Of a DNA stretch of 64,000 nt, positions 23,807 to 32,416 are shown in pieces. Source of the stretch: an uncultured Mycoplasmatota bacterium (lineage in GTDB: Bacteria; Bacillota_I; Bacilli_A; RF39; UBA660); the NCBI GenBank assembly GCA_947649365.1, contig CANSRH010000006.1, positions 1 to 64,000 on the forward strand, in the 5' to 3' direction. The notes below the pieces were generated by a model. That model was not told the DNA's origin. It searched no databases and saw nothing but the letters and a program-made list of their open reading frames with translations. Position 1 is the stretch's first letter, and the number at the start of each line of letters is the position of its first letter. A program made the translations under genes and the position numbers.

Positions 23807-24418
23807 ATGAAAGAAGTAGTCTTAGAAGCAAAAACCAAAGAAGAAGCGATTCGATTAGCAACAGAAAAATTAAATGCAAATATCGATGAAATTATTTATA
23901 CAATAGAAGAAGAAAAGGGTAGACTATTCAAAGCAGCAAATTATAAAATAAAAGCAATGACTTTGATTGATTTAGTAGAAAAAATAAAAGAATACTTAGA
24001 AGAAGTAATAAAAAATTTAGGCATGGAAGCAAACTTTGAAACATCCGTAAGAGATCGTAAAATCAATATTGGAATGTATTCTGATAACAATGCGATATTA
24101 ATTGGAAAAAATGGTCAAACCTTAAAAGCATTAGAAACATTAGTGAAACAAAAAATAATGAACGAATATCGCACTTCCATCTACATAAATATAGATGTTG
24201 AAAATTACAAAGAAAAAAGAATTCAAAATTTGGAATCTCTTGCGAAAAAGACTGCTAGAGAAGTTAGAAGTACAAAAGTAGAAGCAACGTTAGAAAACAT
24301 GAATTCCTTTGAAAGAAGAGTTGTCCACAATGTATTAACAAACTTTAAAGGTGTAACAACAACGAGTGAAGGAGAAGAACCAAATCGTCATGTAATTATA
24401 AAACCTACAGAAGAATAA
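23807..24418 (+). CDS. jag: RNA-binding protein Jag/KhpB
   Basis: Jag-N, KH (GKNGQTLKALETLVKQK) and R3H-like domain; synteny with yidC. Confidence 0.93.
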   Translation: MKEVVLEAKTKEEAIRLATEKLNANIDEIIYTIEEEKGRLFKAANYKIKAMTLIDLVEKIKEYLEEVIKNLGMEANFETSVRDRKINIGMYSDNNAILIGKNGQTLKALETLVKQKIMNEYRTSIYINIDVENYKEKRIQNLESLAKKTAREVRSTKVEATLENMNSFERRVVHNVLTNFKGVTTTSEGEEPNRHVIIKPTEE

Positions 24419-24434
24419 AATGTAGGTTTTTGTT
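24401..24434 (+). terminator. jag terminator
   Basis: AAACCTACA ... TGTAGGTTTTTG. Confidence 0.75.
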
Positions 24435-24486
24435 TGCAAAAACAAAAAATTGTGTATAATAAAAATTCATAAAAAAGGAGTGAAAA

Positions 24487-25422
24487 ATGTTATATTTAAA
24501 AGAATTGATTACAAAAGAAACACCAATAATAAGTTTAAAAAATGATTCCTCTAGTACAGAGAAAGAAAAAAGTGAAATATTAGGAACAAACTATGCCTCT
24601 TATTCTTTATCAAGAAAAAAGGATTATTTAAAAATGATGTACAAAATAAATAATGATTGGTATTACTTCAAAGAAGAAAATGATTCCTCCTATTATTTAA
24701 TGGAAGAATTAATGGGGAGTTTTCTAGCAAATAAAATAGAAAGTCAAGCAGTAACCTATTCTATAGCAAGTAGAAAAGAAAAAAAGAATCCAAAGCAATT
24801 TGGTTTAGCTTCTAAAAATTTTAAAAAACCAGAATTTGATTATTATTTTTGTGATTTTTATCGAGAAATTTATTATTTACAAAATGGTCTTTATGATTAT
24901 GAAAATATTAAAAATATCGAAAATTTAAAAATAATATGTAAAACAGAAGAAGAAACCGAGAGACTAATAGAACAAGTTTTAAAAATGCTAGCTCTTGATT
25001 TATTTATGCTTCAAAAAGATAGAAATGGTGCCAATATCCAATTTCAAATTAATAAAAAGAATGATCAAATAAGCTTAGCTCCTTTGTATGATTTTTCCAA
25101 ATGTGCACCAAAAATAGAAAAAGATGGAATATATTTAAAAAATTATATTATTCGAATAACAGAAAAGACATTACATAAATTAATAAAGCAATATCCAGTT
25201 TTTCAATCCTACTTATCTATTTTGTTAGAAATAGGCTTTTTATCTGTTTGGGAGGAAATATGTGAAACTTATTCTTTTTGTAGAAGTGGAATTGCTTATG
25301 AACAGATAAAAAAATATTATGAAACAAAAGAGGAAAGTCAAAGAAAAGAATTGAGTTTATATTTAAAAAGAGAAACAAAAAGCCAACAAATTGAAAAACA
25401 AGGTCAACTTATGATAAAATAA
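24487..25422 (+). CDS. HipA-like kinase-fold protein (divergent orphan)
   Basis: ALDLFMLQKDRNGANIQF...ISLAPLYDFSKC resembles the HipA C-terminal catalytic/metal-binding segment (xDRxxxNxx...LAPxYDF). Confidence 0.5.
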   Translation: MLYLKELITKETPIISLKNDSSSTEKEKSEILGTNYASYSLSRKKDYLKMMYKINNDWYYFKEENDSSYYLMEELMGSFLANKIESQAVTYSIASRKEKKNPKQFGLASKNFKKPEFDYYFCDFYREIYYLQNGLYDYENIKNIENLKIICKTEEETERLIEQVLKMLALDLFMLQKDRNGANIQFQINKKNDQISLAPLYDFSKCAPKIEKDGIYLKNYIIRITEKTLHKLIKQYPVFQSYLSILLEIGFLSVWEEICETYSFCRSGIAYEQIKKYYETKEESQRKELSLYLKRETKSQQIEKQGQLMIK

Positions 25423-25441
25423 ACCTACTATAGGAGGACAT

Positions 25442-25657
25442 ATGAAAAAAATTATCACAGGAATTATCGTTGGTCTAATTTCATTAGCCATCACATTTGC
25501 AACCTTTGAAACATTCAGTTGGTATCATTTTGGTGACATACCAACCGAGGTAGTATTATTTCGATTAATCGGATTTTTTATCATAGTAAACATTGTTTTA
25601 ACAGGTGGAATCATAATCATAAGAAAATCCAAGAAAAGTGATGAAAAAAAATTTTAA
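25442..25657 (+). CDS. Small two-TM membrane protein of unknown function
   Basis: 71 aa; good RBS (AGGAGG); two hydrophobic segments. Confidence 0.65.
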   Translation: MKKIITGIIVGLISLAITFATFETFSWYHFGDIPTEVVLFRLIGFFIIVNIVLTGGIIIIRKSKKSDEKKF

Positions 25658-25718
25658 AAGTAAATTATTTTATAGTTTGCTTTTTTTGTGGTAGTATATA
25701 CACGAAGGAAGTGACTAT

Positions 25719-27068
25719 ATGGACACTACAATTGCATCAATATCAACAGCCTTAGGAAGTGGAGCCATTTCTATAATACGATTAAGCGGTCCGGATGCTT
25801 TAAATATAGTAAATCAAATATTCAAAGGAAAAGACTTAACAAAAGTAGAATCTCACACCATACATTATGGAAGAATTATAGAAGGAACAGAACAAATCGA
25901 CGAAGTATTAGTAATGGTAATGTTAGCACCAAAAACCTATACAATGGAAGATGTAGTAGAAATCAACTGCCATGGAGGAATAGCAACCACCAACAAAATA
26001 TTAGAATTGGTAATAAAAAAAGGCGCTCATTTAGCAGAACCTGGAGAATTTACCAAACGCGCTTTCTTAAATGGGCGAATCAATTTAATCGAAGCAGAAT
26101 CGGTAAGTGACATAATAGAAGCAAAAAGCAACAAGCAAAGAACCATGGCCATGAATGGACTAAATGGAAGACTAACCAACATCGTCAAAAAATTAAAAGA
26201 AGATATCTTAAACATAATTGCGAACATTGAAGTAAATATTGACTATCCAGAATACGAAGATGCTATAGAAATCACACCAAACTACTTAAAAGAACACTTG
26301 CAATCAATAGAAAAAAATATGGAATTATTGCTATCCAATGCCAAAATAGGAAAAATCATTAAATCAGGGATAGATATAGCAATCATAGGAAGACCAAATG
26401 TAGGGAAAAGTAGCTTATTAAATGCTCTACTTAATGAAGACAAAGCCATCGTAACAGATATTTCAGGAACAACCAGAGATATTATTGAAGCAAAAATGAA
26501 CTTAAATGGAATAGAAATAAATTTAATTGATACTGCTGGAATTCGAGAAACAGAAGACATCGTAGAAAAAATTGGAGTCAATAAAAGTAAAAAAATGATA
26601 GACCAAGCAGATTTAGTTCTTCTAGTATTAAATAACAACGAAGAATTAACAAAAGAAGATAAAGAATTATTACAAGAAATCCAAAACAAACCACATATTT
26701 TATTTATTAACAAAACAGACTTACCCAACAAACTAGAATTAGAAAGCAAAGAAACAATAGTAAAAGGAAACACAACCAATTTAAATGGGTTAGAAGAATT
26801 AAAACAAAAAATAATAGAAATGTACAATTTAGACAAAATAGAAGAAAAAGACTTAACCTACTTATCTAACGTCCGCCAAATAACATTAGTAAATAATGCA
26901 TTAGAAAACATTCAAACAGCGATACAAGACGCAGAAAAAGAAATTCCAATCGACATGTTAGAAATACATTTAAGAAATGCCTTTGATGAACTAAGCATAT
27001 TAATTGGAGAAAAATACGAAGACGAACTAGTAGATAAACTATTTAAAAATTTTTGTTTAGGAAAATAG
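25719..27068 (+). CDS. mnmE: tRNA uridine-5-carboxymethylaminomethyl GTPase MnmE
   Basis: GRPNVGKSSLLNALL, DTAGIRE, C-terminal FCLGK. Confidence 0.97.
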   Translation: MDTTIASISTALGSGAISIIRLSGPDALNIVNQIFKGKDLTKVESHTIHYGRIIEGTEQIDEVLVMVMLAPKTYTMEDVVEINCHGGIATTNKILELVIKKGAHLAEPGEFTKRAFLNGRINLIEAESVSDIIEAKSNKQRTMAMNGLNGRLTNIVKKLKEDILNIIANIEVNIDYPEYEDAIEITPNYLKEHLQSIEKNMELLLSNAKIGKIIKSGIDIAIIGRPNVGKSSLLNALLNEDKAIVTDISGTTRDIIEAKMNLNGIEINLIDTAGIRETEDIVEKIGVNKSKKMIDQADLVLLVLNNNEELTKEDKELLQEIQNKPHILFINKTDLPNKLELESKETIVKGNTTNLNGLEELKQKIIEMYNLDKIEEKDLTYLSNVRQITLVNNALENIQTAIQDAEKEIPIDMLEIHLRNAFDELSILIGEKYEDELVDKLFKNFCLGK

Positions 27069-27076
27069 GTGAAAAG

Positions 27077-27940
27077 ATGAAAATAATATTAAGTAGAAAA
27101 GGTTTTGATTCTGGGTACGGAGGTTATCCAAGTATAATTTTACCAAATAACGAAATGATAACTTTACCAATACCAAGTAACAATGACGAAGATTATTGTT
27201 ATGGAGAATTGAAAACCAGAAATGAAAAATCTGTATATCAAATAATGAAATCTTTAAATAAAAATATAAAATCTAGTAAAAATATTCCATTAACAAAAGA
27301 AACAAAATGTCATTTAGATCCGGATTTGTGTTATTTTTCTGTTCCTAGAAAAAGTGGATGGCGTGGAGCATTTGGTCAAATAGGAGCTGCTCAGAAAGTA
27401 TTAATAAATAACAAAGTAAAAGAAGGAGATTTGTTTTTATTTTTTGGTTGGTTTAATGATGTAGAGAAAGAAGAAGAAAATTATAAATTTAAAAAAGGAA
27501 ATGGCCGACATACCATTTTTGGATATTTACAAATTGATAAAATTATATATCCTAAAATAAATGAATTGCCAGAATGGTTAAAAAAACATCCTCATGCAAG
27601 TTCATTAAAAAAATTAAATAATTCTTCCAACTGCATTTACATAGCGAAAGAAAAATGTACGTTTAACGAACATATAAGAGGATATGGAATGTTTACTTAC
27701 AACGAAGAGTTAGATTTATCAAAAAAAGGAATGACCAGAACTTGTTGGGAGTTACCAGAATTTTTTAAAAATAAAAAAATAACTTATCACAATAAAGAAA
27801 GTTGGAAAGATGGATATTTCAAATCTGCATGTAGAGGACAAGAATTTGTAATAGAAGAAAATAAAGAAATAGAAAATTGGGCTATTCATTTAATTGAAAA
27901 ATATAGTACTAATGACATAAAAGAAATAATAAATAATTAG
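27077..27940 (+). CDS. Nmad3-like (nucleotide modification associated domain 3) protein
   Basis: MKIILSRKGFDSGYGGYPSIILPNNEMITLPIP opening, HLDPDL, GAFGQIGAAQ, FLFFGWF, HTIFGYLQI; domain name recalled from established families, not searched. Confidence 0.65.
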   Translation: MKIILSRKGFDSGYGGYPSIILPNNEMITLPIPSNNDEDYCYGELKTRNEKSVYQIMKSLNKNIKSSKNIPLTKETKCHLDPDLCYFSVPRKSGWRGAFGQIGAAQKVLINNKVKEGDLFLFFGWFNDVEKEEENYKFKKGNGRHTIFGYLQIDKIIYPKINELPEWLKKHPHASSLKKLNNSSNCIYIAKEKCTFNEHIRGYGMFTYNEELDLSKKGMTRTCWELPEFFKNKKITYHNKESWKDGYFKSACRGQEFVIEENKEIENWAIHLIEKYSTNDIKEIINN

Positions 27941-27952
27941 GAAGTGAAAAAC

Positions 27953-29815
27953 ATGAAATATGACATTATTGTTGTAGGAGGAGGACATGCTGGTTGTGAA
28001 GCGGCACACATTGCATCCTTTATGGGCAAAAAAACATTATTAATAACCATGAACAAAAAAAACATAGCAGACATGCCTTGTAATCCTTCAATTGGAGGAA
28101 CTGCAAAAGGAGTAATTGTAAGAGACATAGATGCTTTAGGTGGACTCATGGGAAAAATAGCAGACAAAAGTCATTTTCAAATCAAAATGTTAAATAGTAA
28201 AAAAGGTCCAGCTGTAAGAAGTCTTCGTTGTCAGGCAGATAAAATAGAATATCCCAAAAATATGTTAAAAGCATTAGAAGAAACACCTAATTTAGAAATT
28301 CTAGAAGGAATGGTAGAAGACCTCTTAGTAGAAAACAATCATATAAAAGGAGTTGTATTAAAAAACAAAGAAACCATTTATAGCGATGCCTTAATACTTA
28401 CAACAGGAACTTACTTAAAAAGTAACATTTTAAGAGGGTCCATTATTACAGAAGGGGGACCCCATGGAGAAGCAAGGAGCAATCATTTAAGTGACAATCT
28501 ACGTCGTTTAGGATTTACGATTCAACGATTAAAAACAGGGACACCTCCAAGAATCAAAGCTTCCTCTATTGACTTTTCCAAAATGAGTGAAGAATTAGGA
28601 GACAAAAAATATTATACATTTTCTCATGATAACAAGCCTACTTACAAACTAGAAGAACAACAAAAGTGTTATTTAATTTATACAAATGAGTTAACGCATC
28701 AAATTATTTTAGACAACTTAGACAAATCGAGTATGTATGGAGGATACGTGACAGGAATAGGACCAAGATATTGTCCATCCATAGAAGACAAAATTGTTCG
28801 TTTCAAAGACAAAGAAAGACACCAACTATTCTTAGAACCAGAAAGTACGCACTATGATGAATGGTACATTGGAGGTTTCTCTACCAGTATGCCAGAAGAA
28901 ATACAAGAACAAATGGTCCATAGTTTACAAGGGCTCGAAAAAGCAATCATAACAAAATATGCCTATGCAATAGAATACGATGCCATAGATCCATTAGAAC
29001 TAAAACCAACCCTTGAAACAAAAAAAATAGAATACTTATTCACAGCGGGTCAAATCAATGGAACCAGTGGATACGAAGAAGCAGCGGGTCAAGGATTACT
29101 AGCTGGAATCAACGCAGTAGTAAAACTTAACAAAAAAGACCCATTGATTTTAAAAAGAAACGAATCTTACTTAGGAGTACTAATCGATGACCTAGTCACC
29201 AAAGGAACTAGCGAACCTTACAGAATGTTAACCTCTCGTGCAGAATATCGTCTTTTACTTCGTCATGACAACGCAGACTTACGACTTCGCGAATATGGAC
29301 ATATCTATGGAACCATAACAGAAAAAATGTATCAAAACTATTTAAAAAGGAAAAAAGAAATCGAAGAATTAAAAGAATTTTTGAATCAAACCAAGTTAGA
29401 ACTTACAGAAGAAACCAAAGAAAAATTTCAAGAAAAAGGTTTTCATTTACCTCCAAACAAAACCACATTTTTAGAATTATTAAAACGACCAGAAATAACA
29501 ATAGAATTTTTAAACACCAGGAAAGAAATCCCTTTTTCAGAAGAAACAAAAGAAATAGTAAGCATAGACATTAAATACGAAGGATACATCAAAAAATGTG
29601 AAAAAGAAATAGAACGGATGTTAAAACTAGAAGAAAAACAAATACCTTACGACATTGACTACAACAAAGTAAAAAATCTTGCCAGTGAAGCAAGACAAAA
29701 ACTAGAAAAAATACGCCCTCTATCCATTGGACAAGCAGCAAGGATAAGTGGAGTCAATCCCGCAGATATATCCATACTTGCGGTTTACTTAAAAAAGGAA
29801 TATGCAAATGAATAA
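27953..29815 (+). CDS. mnmG: tRNA uridine-5-carboxymethylaminomethyl enzyme MnmG
   Basis: DIIVVGGGHAGCEAA FAD motif, GYVTGIGPRYCPSIEDK. Confidence 0.97.
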   Translation: MKYDIIVVGGGHAGCEAAHIASFMGKKTLLITMNKKNIADMPCNPSIGGTAKGVIVRDIDALGGLMGKIADKSHFQIKMLNSKKGPAVRSLRCQADKIEYPKNMLKALEETPNLEILEGMVEDLLVENNHIKGVVLKNKETIYSDALILTTGTYLKSNILRGSIITEGGPHGEARSNHLSDNLRRLGFTIQRLKTGTPPRIKASSIDFSKMSEELGDKKYYTFSHDNKPTYKLEEQQKCYLIYTNELTHQIILDNLDKSSMYGGYVTGIGPRYCPSIEDKIVRFKDKERHQLFLEPESTHYDEWYIGGFSTSMPEEIQEQMVHSLQGLEKAIITKYAYAIEYDAIDPLELKPTLETKKIEYLFTAGQINGTSGYEEAAGQGLLAGINAVVKLNKKDPLILKRNESYLGVLIDDLVTKGTSEPYRMLTSRAEYRLLLRHDNADLRLREYGHIYGTITEKMYQNYLKRKKEIEELKEFLNQTKLELTEETKEKFQEKGFHLPPNKTTFLELLKRPEITIEFLNTRKEIPFSEETKEIVSIDIKYEGYIKKCEKEIERMLKLEEKQIPYDIDYNKVKNLASEARQKLEKIRPLSIGQAARISGVNPADISILAVYLKKEYANE

Positions 29816-30521
29816 AGAAGAATTTATAAACTACACAAAAGAAATAGGAGTAAATTTAAAAGAAGAACAACTAGAACAACTAGAAATTTACAAAAACTTT
29901 CTAATAAAATACAATACGCATACAAATTTAACAGCAATCAAAGAAGAAAAAGGAATTTATTTAAAACACTTTTATGACTCTTTAACACTACACAAATACA
30001 TAAAAGACAAAAAGAAACTATTAGATATAGGTTCAGGAGCAGGTTTTCCAGGAATGGTTCTAGCGATTACCAATCCCGAAAAACAATTTCTTTTACTTGA
30101 CTCTAATCATAAAAAAATAAAATTCTTAAACGAATTAAAAGAAAAAATAAAAATAACCAATGTAGAATGTGTTCATGAAAGAGCAGAAAACTTTGTAAAA
30201 AAACACAAAGAAGAATTTGACGTAGTCACTTCTCGTGCCGTTGCAGAATTACGTATACTAACAGAACTATCTCTTCCTGCTTTAAAAATAGGCGGTTACT
30301 TTCTACCTATGAAAAGCAATATAGAAGAAGAATTAGAACATGCCAAAGAAACAATAGAGGTACTAAAAGGAAAAATAAAAGAAACCATTTCTTTTGAACT
30401 TCCTATAGAAAAAAGTAAAAGAACAATTTTAATCATAGAACATTTTAGCAAAACCGAAGAGAACTATCCAAGACCCTATGATAAAATAATGAAAAAACCA
30501 TTGAAAAAAAGAATGAAATAA
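29808..30521 (+). CDS. rsmG: 16S rRNA m7G527 methyltransferase RsmG
   Basis: LLDIGSGAGFPGMVLAI, TSRAVAEL. Confidence 0.95.
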   Translation: MNKEEFINYTKEIGVNLKEEQLEQLEIYKNFLIKYNTHTNLTAIKEEKGIYLKHFYDSLTLHKYIKDKKKLLDIGSGAGFPGMVLAITNPEKQFLLLDSNHKKIKFLNELKEKIKITNVECVHERAENFVKKHKEEFDVVTSRAVAELRILTELSLPALKIGGYFLPMKSNIEEELEHAKETIEVLKGKIKETISFELPIEKSKRTILIIEHFSKTEENYPRPYDKIMKKPLKKRMK

Positions 30522-30556
30522 GATATATTTATAGTAGGCTAAAGGGGCTGATTAGT

Positions 30557-32362
30557 ATGAACATGGATAAAAATATCCAAGAGATACCTATGGAGGATAT
30601 TATTCCCAACAGGTTTCAACCAAGACTTGCATTCAATGAAGAAGGAATTAACGAGCTAGCAGAATCCATAAAACAACATGGGATTATACAACCCCTTGTC
30701 GTAAGAAGATTAGGAGAAAAATTTGAAATCATTGCAGGAGAACGACGTTACAAAGCTGCAACCATGGCAGGCTTAACAAAAGTACCTGTAATTATTTCAG
30801 ACATTGATGATAACAAAAGTGCAGAGGTGGCTCTAGTGGAAAATATACAAAGAAGAAATTTAACCGCAATAGAAGAAGCAAAATCATATAAAAACTTATT
30901 AGACAGAGGATACTTAACCCAAGAACAACTAGCAAACAAAATGGGAGTATCACAAAGTTCAATAGCAAACAAACTCCGTCTATTAAATCTTGACGAAGAA
31001 GTCCAAGATGCGTTATTAAACGAAAAAATATCCGAGCGACATGCGAGAGCATTATTAACGCTTGAAAATAAAGAAGACCAAAAAAAATGGTTACAAAGAA
31101 TTATCGCTGAGCGTATGACAGTTCGACAATTAGACATGGAGCTAAAAAAATTACAAGAAAATGGGGGAGAAGAAGAAAGTAGTATCCCTTTAGTAGACAT
31201 CAATCCAAATATTGAAGACATCGTAAACAAAGCAGAAGATATCAATGTGATCCGTGAACCACATGATGTAGCTAGCATGTTACTCCCAGAAGGAGCTGTA
31301 AAAGAAGAACCAAAACCAGTAGAAGAAACACCTGCTCCTACCAAAATGCCAAACAAATTCTTTAATTTTTTAGAAGACGAGCAAGCAAACATGAGTGTAA
31401 TTGAACCTGACGAAATCTTTAATATGTTTAATCAAAGTGAAATTCCAACAGAAACTTCTATATCAACAGAGGAGTCATTGGTAGAACAAACACCTATAGA
31501 AGAACAAGAAGAAAGCCAATCGATAGAACCACCAAGCGAACCAAAAGAAGCAAATGATGTAGAATTACTTGAAGATTTAGAAAATGTAGAACCAATTCCA
31601 ACAGAAACTGCATTTATAGAAGAACCTACAATCAATCCATTTGCTGGATTGAACGAATTCATTCCAAATGAAAATATAGAAAAAGAAGCTATAGAACAAA
31701 ATCCTACAGAGTCACCTATATTAACAGGAATAGATAACGAAATAAACCAAGAAGTCGAAACTCCAAATGTAGAAATACAACCAGAACTAGAACAAAATTC
31801 TATGGTAGAACCATCTGTCCCTACTTTGGATGAAATACAAGAAAAACCAGTTATAGAGCCTATTTTAAGTCCGATGGAACCAGAAAATATTCAAATACCA
31901 GCAGATCAACCAGTAGAAGAAATAGAAACTCCAATAGAAGAAAAAAATGAAATAGAAATGGTAGAAACTCATAGTCCGATAATAGAAACAGAAACTTCAA
32001 AAGAAGAAGGAAACACAAATAATGAAGAAATTGCGCCATTTAAATCTATATTTTTCAACACAGGTGAAGAAGAAATTGAACCAGTGGTAGAAGAGAAACC
32101 AGTAGAAACAAATACCATTGAAGAAGTAAAACCTGTAATAGAAGAACCATTAGTAGATCCTTTAGACAGCATTGTGACATTAGAACCTGGATACGAACAA
32201 CGACAAAAAGAATTAGCGGGAAAAGATTTAAAAACCGCTATTAATGTAGTAAGAGCAACAATAACCGATTTAGAAGAAAGAGGATTTTTAGTAGATATAG
32301 AAGAAGCAGACTTAGAAGACATTTACCATATCACAATAAAAATCAATAAAAGTGATTTATAA
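30557..32362 (+). CDS. noc: ParB/Noc-family protein with long acidic C-terminal extension
   Basis: EIPMEDIIPNRFQPR, IIQPLVVR, AGERRYKAA, ENIQRRNLTAIEEA, QSSIANKLRLL; in the Noc position after rsmG; residues about 210-535 are Glu/Pro/Thr-rich. Confidence 0.85.
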   Translation: MNMDKNIQEIPMEDIIPNRFQPRLAFNEEGINELAESIKQHGIIQPLVVRRLGEKFEIIAGERRYKAATMAGLTKVPVIISDIDDNKSAEVALVENIQRRNLTAIEEAKSYKNLLDRGYLTQEQLANKMGVSQSSIANKLRLLNLDEEVQDALLNEKISERHARALLTLENKEDQKKWLQRIIAERMTVRQLDMELKKLQENGGEEESSIPLVDINPNIEDIVNKAEDINVIREPHDVASMLLPEGAVKEEPKPVEETPAPTKMPNKFFNFLEDEQANMSVIEPDEIFNMFNQSEIPTETSISTEESLVEQTPIEEQEESQSIEPPSEPKEANDVELLEDLENVEPIPTETAFIEEPTINPFAGLNEFIPNENIEKEAIEQNPTESPILTGIDNEINQEVETPNVEIQPELEQNSMVEPSVPTLDEIQEKPVIEPILSPMEPENIQIPADQPVEEIETPIEEKNEIEMVETHSPIIETETSKEEGNTNNEEIAPFKSIFFNTGEEEIEPVVEEKPVETNTIEEVKPVIEEPLVDPLDSIVTLEPGYEQRQKELAGKDLKTAINVVRATITDLEERGFLVDIEEADLEDIYHITIKINKSDL

Positions 32363-32367
32363 AAAAG

Positions 32368-32416
32368 AAAAGAATAGTTAGAACCAACATTAAGTTTGTC
32401 TAGCTATTCTTTTTTA
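32368..32416. terminator. Bidirectional terminator between noc and pbp
   Basis: AAAGAATAGTTAGA / TCTAGCTATTCTTT (14-bp stem, one G-U) with A and T runs. Confidence 0.85.

Noticed and set aside
26282-26836. 184-aa antisense ORF over mnmE
   Set aside because: Opposite strand of a strongly conserved gene; composition (Ser/Phe/Ile-rich) typical of antisense frames in A-rich coding DNA.
30748-31392. 214-aa antisense ORF over noc
   Set aside because: Same reasoning; no RBS or recognisable motif, and the sense frame is a clear ParB-family protein.
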